64,000 nucleotides of DNA from Heterohyrax brucei (lineage: Eukaryota; Chordata; Mammalia; Hyracoidea; Procaviidae). The stretch lies in NCBI GenBank assembly GCA_028571685.1, contig CM053142.1, positions 132,796,796 through 132,860,795 of the forward strand. Direction: 5' to 3'. A model generated the notes under the pieces. The model was not told where the DNA came from and made no database searches. It saw nothing but the letters and a program-made list of their open reading frames with translations. How positions within the stretch are numbered: position 1 is the stretch's first letter; the number at the start of each line of letters is the position of its first letter. This document shows positions 57,540 through 64,000 of this stretch, piece by piece. The position numbers and the translations under genes were made by a program.

Positions 57540-58430
57540 CAGGCAGCTCAGACAGGATACCATTTTAGTCAGCTGAGAGGTGGAGTCAGCCTCACCTGTG
57601 GGCTAAGCTGAGGCTAATTCTCACAATGAGCAACAGCCCATCTGAATAGTGCTTCTTCCAGCAGACAAGATGTTTTTAACACAATTTTACCCATAGAAAG
57701 TAGCAGAGGCTGGTGGCCAAGTGCAGTGGAGCCTTAATCCTTCTCTTCTTTAAGCCACGTCATAATGTCCACTGGCTGCTGACAAGGAGCAGTCTTTGTC
57801 AGCCAGGAGGCAGGACCTGCCACCCCTGAGGGTCCAACTGCTATCAGCTGCAGCTGATCAATGCCTCACTCAGCAGAAAACCAGCTTTTAAGGCAAGAGC
57901 AGCTAAAGGATGCAGGGGTGACTGGCAGCTGACTGTGGTGGTGCCATTTTCACCACCCTTCACTGAGCCATGTCATAGCATCGCTTAATGGCTCCATAGA
58001 GACTCCATAAGTAGGGTGCTGTCTCTGCCAACCAGCATGTGGGGCCTGACACACCTGAGGACATGGTAGCTTTTGGATACTGCCCAGCAGCATCCGTCTT
58101 AGTAGAAAAAGAAGTTTTTAAGCACATCTGGAGAATGTAGTCATTCTTGCTGCCTGATTGTGGTGGCAACCTTCTCTCATCCCTTCCCCAACTGCTGTGA
58201 TGCTGGAGAGTCAGTACAAGTAGCTCACCACGTTATAAGCCAGGAGACGAGGACTACTACCCCTGAGGGCCCAGCTGGGGTCAGCCACCAAGCCGAGCAG
58301 CATGGTGTAGCTTGACAGAGACTATATTGTCAGAGAAGCTATACTTAAGCCAGCTGCGCATAAAGAATAGAGAGGCAGCTGAAGACCAAATCAAGCAGTC
58401 CTCTTATTCCCTTCTTAGACCTATGCCATC
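57540..58430 (+). repeat. L1 5' UTR tandem monomers, ~213-230 bp
   Basis: Related blocks start near 57754 ('gccacgtcataatgtccact'), 57967 ('gccatgtcatagcatcgctt') and 58194 ('gctgtgatgctggagagtca'). Each is followed by a 'gccaggaggcaggacctgcc'-like or 'ccacccctgagggtccaact'-like part. A less clear unit precedes them. These would carry the L1 promoter; that role is inference from other mammalian L1s. Confidence 0.72.
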
Positions 58431-58499
58431 ATTGGTGTGACACTAGAGAAACTGAAAAGGTTCCGGATGGCCTGAAGACAACAGTCAATATACAATCAT

Positions 58500-59400
58500 T
58501 TAAAGAAGCTGACCACCATGGCCCTAGAAAACTCCCAAAATATTCAAACAACTGCTCAGATGAAGAAGCCTTTCCCAAATTATTGGAGGTAGAATACAAA
58601 AGAATTATATAGAGATTCCCCCATAGAGATTAAACAAAACGCAGCAGAACAAAATGAAAAATTAAGGCATATGAACTGTTAGAACATCAATGATCTGAAA
58701 TACAATAGATCAATAATAAAATTATAGAATCAGACAATTCAATGCAAAGTCAAAAGAGCAGAATGGAGAAATTGGAATGAAGAATTGGTGAACTTAAAGA
58801 TAAAGCAACTGTCACCAGCATTTTGAGAAGTCATATAAAAGAAACAAGAAAAATGAAGAAGCATTAAGAAGCATGTGAGACTCTATCAAGAGAAATAATA
58901 TATGAATAACTGGAGTTCCTGAACAGGGAGAGATAGCAGAAAATAAAGAATTATTGAAGAGTTGCTGGCAGGAAACTTTCCTGACATAATAAAAGAAGAG
59001 AACATTGATATTCAAGATGCTCATCAAACACCACAAAAACTAGACCCCCAAAGAAAGAAGACATACTAAAATCAAGCTTAATAATATGAAACATAAAGAG
59101 AGGCTCTTAAAGGTAGCGAGACTTAAACCAAAACTAATGTACAGAGGGAAGCCCTGTGGCTTTGCTCTTCTTGACAGAAATCACATTGGCAAGAAGACAG
59201 CAGGATGACACATTGAAAGCCTTGAAGGGGAAAAACTTCCAATCATGAATTATATATCCCATAAAATTGTTTCACAAATATGACAGTGAAATTAAGACAT
59301 TCTCAGACAGAAGCTTAGAGACTTTGCAAAAACCAAACCAAAACTACAAGAAATACTGAAAGAAGCTTTTCATTTAGAAGAACAATAACATCAGTTGTAT
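58500..59400 (+). pseudogene. L1 ORF1 relic
   Basis: ORF1 encodes the RNA-binding chaperone of L1. Recognisable parts are 'gaagaagcctttcccaaatt', 'gaatggagaaattggaatga', 'ataactggagttcctgaaca', 'gttgctggcaggaaactttc' and 'cataataaaagaagagaaca'. Stops appear within tens of codons (for example just after 58600), so no product is possible. The spacer with 'gacattctcagacagaagct' follows. Confidence 0.75.
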
Positions 59401-59827
59401 ACTCAAAGATGCACTTGAGGACAGAGCATCCAGAGTCCTACTCAGTTAGGGAAGTCACAAAGCTGAAGCAAAGCTAAAATATTAACACTGGGGAACCACA
59501 GATCTTAACATGAATACTTCAACATCATCACACTATAAAGTAATTACAACCCCTTCAGATGCAAAGAAAATTAAGGAGATATACAGAAGTTAAAAACTGG
59601 ATTAAAATGAGCGTTTAAGGGGAATCAAAGAGGTAGCCCAAAGCAAACTAACACTGCTACATATCAAACCAATAAATACAACACAAGAGTCTCAACAAAT
59701 GCAAAACCTGCACTTAAAAGGATGAAAAATAAACCCATAAAGACAAACAACCCAGAACAGAATATTAAAAGGAACAAAGAAAACAGCAACAACACAGATA
59801 TAAACACACCAAAATCACCGCACCAAA

Positions 59828-62800
59828 CACATATCTATCAATAATTACACTGAATATGAATGGATTGAATGCTCCAATAAAGAGGCAGAGAGTAACAGCT
59901 TGGATTAAAAAACATGATCTGTCTATATGTTGTTTACAAGAAACACACTTTAGACTCAAAGACATGAACAAACCAAAAACTAAAGGATGAAAAGGATATA
60001 GCAACATGTAAAGAACAGCAGGCAATAATAATCCCAGATAAAATAGATTTTAATGTAAAATCCACCATCATGGACAAGGATGGTCACTATTTATTGCTAA
60101 AAGGTTCAATACATAAGCAGGATATAACAATATTAAGTATTTATGCACCCAATACCAGAGCATCTAAATACATTGCACAAACACTTGACAACACTGACAA
60201 ATGAGATAGATCACTGCACAATAATAGTAGGAGACTTCAACACCCCACTTGCAATGATAGACAGATCATGCAGAAAAAAACTCAGTAAAGATACAAAATA
60301 GATCATTGTGACAATCAACCAACCAAGCCTCATTGACATACACATAACTTTTTACCCAACAACAGGTAAGTATCCCTTCTTTTCCAATGCACATGGAACA
60401 TTCTCCAGAGTAGATGACATATTAGATCATAAAGCAAGTCTTAACAAAATCCAAAGCATTAAATTATTGCAAACCATCTTCTCAGACCATAAAGCCATAA
60501 AGGTTGAAATCAACAACAGAAAAAACATGGGCAGAAATTTGGACTCACGGAAACTGAACAACATCTTGCTCAAAAATTCATGGGTTATAGAAGAAATCAA
60601 AGATGCAATAAAGAAATTCATGGACTCAAATGAGAATGGAAACATATCCCACCAGAACCTATGGGATACAGCAAAAGCTGTGCTCAGAGGTCAATTTATC
60701 TCTATAAATGCACACATCTGGAATGAAGAAAAGGCCCAGTCCAAAGAGTTAACCCTACAACTGGAACAACTAGAAAGAAAACAACCAAAGAATCCTTCAG
60801 GCACCAGAAGAAAACAGATCATAAAGATTAGAGCAGAACTAAGTGAGTTAGAGAAGAGAAAAACAACTGAAAAACTTAACAGAACCAAAAGCTATTTTTT
60901 TTATTAAAAAGATCAACAAAATTGATAAACCATTGGTTAAATTTACAAAAAAAGAGGAGAGGAAACAAATAACCCAAATAAGAAATGAGACATGTCACAA
61001 TAGAGTCCACCAAAATCAAAATTATCATAACAGAATACTATGAGAAACTGTACTCTAACAAATTTGAAAACCTAGAAGAAATGAACAAGTTTAAAGATTC
61101 ATATCATCTACCAAAAGTATCACAAGGGGAAGTAGAACAACTTAGTAAACCCATCGAGAAAGAATAAATTGAAAAAGTAATCAAAAAACTACCATCCAAA
61201 AAAGGTCCTGGCCCAGATGGCTTCAGAGGAGAATTCTACCAAACTTCTAGAGAGGAGTTAATTTCAATACTACTGAGGCTATTTCACAACATAGAAAAGG
61301 CAGAACACTCCCAAATTCTTTCTATGAAGCCAGTATAATCCTGATACCAGGGCCAGGGAAAGGCCTGCAAAAAAATAAAATTACAGATTAGTATCAGTCA
61401 TGAACCTAGATGCAAAAATGTTTAACAAAATCCTAGCCAACAGAACCTAACAACATATCAAAAATAATAATTCATCATGACCAAGTTGGATTCATACCAG
61501 GGATGCAGAGCTTGTTCAACATCAGAAAAACAATTCATGTGATCAACCACATGAATAACACAGAGGATAAGAATCACATGATTCCGTCAACTGATGCAGA
61601 AAAGGCATTTGACAAAGTTCAAGACCCGTTCATGTTAAAAACTCTCAGTAAAATAGGAATAAAAGAGAAATTCCTCAATACAATAAGGCACATCTACACA
61701 AAGCCAACTGCCTACATCATCCTGAATGGAAAGAGACTGAAAGAATTCCCCCTGAGAATGGGAACTAGACAAGGATGTGCACTGTCACTACTTCTGTTAA
61801 ACATTGTGCTAGAGGTTCTAACCAGAGCAACCAGACACGAAAAATAAATAAAGGGCATCCACACTGGCAAATAAGTAAAAGTATCCCTATTTGCAGATGA
61901 CATGATAGAACACACAGAGAACTACTGCATAAAAAAACTCGTAGAACTAAGAGTTCATCAAAGTATCAGGATACAAGATAAACATAAGTAAATAGGCTGG
62001 AGTCCTATACATGAACAAAGAGAACATTAACGAAGAAATCCAAATCAATACCATTTACAATAGCCTCCTGGAAGATAAAATACCTAGGAATAAATGTAAC
62101 CACAGAAAGAAGAGACTTACACAGAGAAAATTACAAGATGTTGCTTCAAGAATCCAAAAGAGACTTACATAAATGGAGAAACCTACCTTGCTCATGGATA
62201 AAAGACTTAACATTGTGAAAAACTCTACTTTACCCAAAGCAATTGTCATGGATCGAATTGTGGCCCCCCAAAAATATGTGTAGCCATGTGGCTGGGCCAT
62301 GATTCCCAGTATCTTGTGACTGTCCTCTGTTTTGTGGTTTTCCTATGCTGTATGTTAAAGGATTAAGGTGGGACTGTAAATCCCTTTATAAGATCACCTC
62401 CCTGCTCCACTGTAAAGGGAGTTTCCCTGGAGTATGGCTGCCCCCCCCCCTTAATCCTTTCAGCCTGCAAGAGATAAAAGAAAAGAGAAGCAAGCGGAGA
62501 ATTGGGAAACTCGTACCATCAAGAAAGCAGCACCCAGCACCGGGAGAACAGCACATCCTTCGGACCTGAGGTTCCTGCACCAAGATGCTCCCAGGACAAA
62601 GACTGATGCAATACCAGACTTTCCCTCAGAGCTGACAAGGGCAAAGCCTTCCCCTGGAGTGGACACCCTGAATATGGACTTGTAGCCAACCGGACTGTGT
62701 AAGAATAAATCTTCCTTTGTTAAAGAATTCCACTTTGTGGTATTTCTATTAGAGCAGCTCTAGCTGACTAAAACAGTGATCTACATATACAATGCAATCC

Positions 62801-63400
62801 CTATACAAATTCTGGTGTCATTTTTTAATGAGATAGAGAAACAAATCAAACTTTGTTTGGAAAGGGAAGAAATTATGGATAAGTAAAGTACTACTGAAAA
62901 AGAGGAACACAGTGGGAGGCCTCACACTACCTGACCTTAGAACCTACTACACTGCCACAGTAGTCAAAACAGCCCAGTACTGGTACAAAAACAGACATAT
63001 AGACCAATGGAACAGTACTGAGACTCCAGAAATATCACCATCCTCTTATGAACCATTAATATTTGACAATGGTCCAAAGGTCATAAACTGAAGTAAAAAC
63101 AGTCTCTTTAACAAATGGTGTTGGCAAAATTGCACATCCATCTGCAAAAAACTGAAACAAGACCCATATGTCACACCTTACACAAAAAGTAACTCAAAAT
63201 CGATCAAAGACCTGAGTATCAAACCTAAACCAATAAAAAGAGCATTCAAGAAAACATAGAATCAACAACTGAAGTTCTAATACATGGTTTAGACAGACTA
63301 CAAAACCTGACAAACAATGCATAAATGAATGAAAAGAAGACCGACAAATGAAAACTACTAAGAATCAAATCTGTCAGCTGCAAAAAGACAAGTATTGTAC
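59828..63400 (+). pseudogene. L1 ORF2 relic (endonuclease and reverse transcriptase)
   Basis: The start near 59846 reads TLNMNGLNAPIKRQR, then KKHDLSICCLQETHF with the catalytic endonuclease Glu. Stops follow. An open stretch at 60308-60907 (199 residues) holds the EN end, HGTFSRVDDILDHK and IFSDHKAIKVEIN with the SDH active-site block, and then LLKNSWVIEEIK and NLWDTAKAVLRGQF. At 61503-61847 the RT reads [12 protein letters not shown] and [22 protein letters not shown], followed near 61888 by SLFADDMIEH, so the FADD motif remains. After the LTR it resumes with YNAIPIQI and ends near 63400. Many stops and shifts make it inactive. Confidence 0.9.
62244..62775 (+). mobile_element. MaLR-like solo LTR inside the L1
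   Basis: A complete copy, 'tgtcatggatcgaattgtgg' to 'ctagctgactaaaaca'. L1 ORF2 reads 'acccaaagcaat' before and 'gtgatctacatatacaatgc' after it. The 5-bp flanks 'gcaat' and 'gtgat' match at three of five bases. Same subfamily as those at 482, 13014 and 46991. Confidence 0.92.
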
Positions 63401-64000
63401 GAGACCTCTGCTATAAGAACTTAAAAACAGATTTATGTGCAGCGGAAAGGACTCTTCAATGACTACAAGTGTGGCGAGGGAAAGGGTTAGTCATAGATTA
63501 GATAAGTCGATAGGAATTTGGTTAGGTGAAAGGAGTAACAGCACACAGTAGAAGGCAGATCAACATAACTGGACTATGCCATAAACTGAAAGGCTTTCTA
63601 AACTCAACCCAATATTTCAAAGGATAGAGTAGCAGGGACAGAGGTCTGGGGACCATGTTTTCAGGGTACATTGAAGTCAACTGACATAACTAGCCTTTTG
63701 CTAGAAGAGTCTTCTGCATCCCATATTGGTGAGTGGTGCCTGGGGTCTTAAAAGCTAGCAAGCTGCCATGTGAGGTACACCAAATGGTCCCAACCCGTCT
63801 GGAATACATAATGACTGAGAATAACAAAGACATGAGAAAAAAAATAGCCCAGGAGACAGTCTCATATAAACGGAAAACTGGTTCAACATGAGACAAGAAG
63901 AACCAGATGGTGCCTGGTGACCACTAAAGACAGCCATGATGGTGGACACAATGTAGAGTCCCTGAGGCAATCTGAGAAAAAAAGGTGTGCAGTTCAAGAA
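63400..64000 (+). mobile_element. L1 3' UTR, continues beyond the window
   Basis: 'accatgttttcagggtacat', 'attggtgagtggtgcctggg', 'tcttaaaagctagcaagctg' and 'gacagccatgatggtggaca' run parallel to 43020-43330. No poly(A) tail is reached. Confidence 0.85.

Larger units (their letters stand above)
57066..64000 (+). mobile_element. Nearly full-length L1, inactive, running off the window
   Basis: It starts 'ggtggggctaagatggaaga', a typical L1 5' end, and has a 5' UTR with tandem monomers (to about 58430), ORF1 relics (58500-59400), ORF2 relics (59828-63400) and a 3' UTR from about 63400 that matches the one at 42950. It is at least 6.9 kb including a 532-bp LTR at 62244-62775. Both reading frames are broken. 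Confidence 0.92.

Overview
This window is non-coding DNA from a mammalian nuclear genome. The repeats point to an afrotherian, most likely a paenungulate and best guess elephant. The pointers are many copies of the AfroSINE (core reading like 'cactccttggaaactc...tatgagtcggaatcgactc'), a BovB-like RTE LINE whose 3' tail ends in 'cacctaacaacaacaac', tRNA-Gly-headed SINEs with the same RTE tail, and MaLR-like solo LTRs that begin 'tgtcatggattgaattgtg'. Older pan-mammalian repeats (MIR, L2, L1M) lie underneath. The species call is inference from repeat families. I found no intact host protein-coding gene, no structural RNA gene and no obvious CpG island, so the window is probably intergenic or intronic.

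Layout. 1-5.7 kb: a four-element nest (LTR in LTR, two AfroSINEs), then a long degraded RTE and a second RTE 3' end. 6.2-7.3 kb: an L2 relic. 9-16.6 kb: RTE pieces in both orientations, solo LTRs, a 36-bp minisatellite, a tRNA-Gly SINE and AfroSINEs. 16.6-31 kb: mostly old sequence with MIR, L2 and L1M relics, another RTE 3' end and a few young SINEs. 32.5-33.2 kb: a broken, apparently spliced copy of part of PKD2L1, followed by a degenerate 21-bp repeat. 33.4-37.3 kb: L1 fragments, including a 2.9-kb antisense L1 3' half. 40-44 kb: a solo LTR with an exact target duplication and an L1 whose 5' UTR is joined straight to its 3' UTR. 44.4-48 kb: an old L1 5' half, possible MaLR internal sequence and a second LTR-in-LTR nest. 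48-56.9 kb: solo LTRs, SINEs and an antisense RTE. 57.07-64 kb: a nearly full-length but broken L1 with tandem 5' UTR monomers, relics of ORF1 and ORF2 and a 3' UTR that runs off the window, interrupted by a solo LTR.

The elements work as a parasite hierarchy rather than a gene system. The RTE LINE supplies the 3' end used by the AfroSINEs, by the tRNA-Gly SINEs and by a deletion derivative made only of the RTE 5' and 3' ends. Solo LTRs and SINEs then landed in older copies, so relative ages can be read from the nesting. I saw no convincing undescribed biological system. The points most worth checking are the PKD2L1 retrocopy, the RTE-derived non-autonomous families and the two L1 5' UTR repeat architectures.
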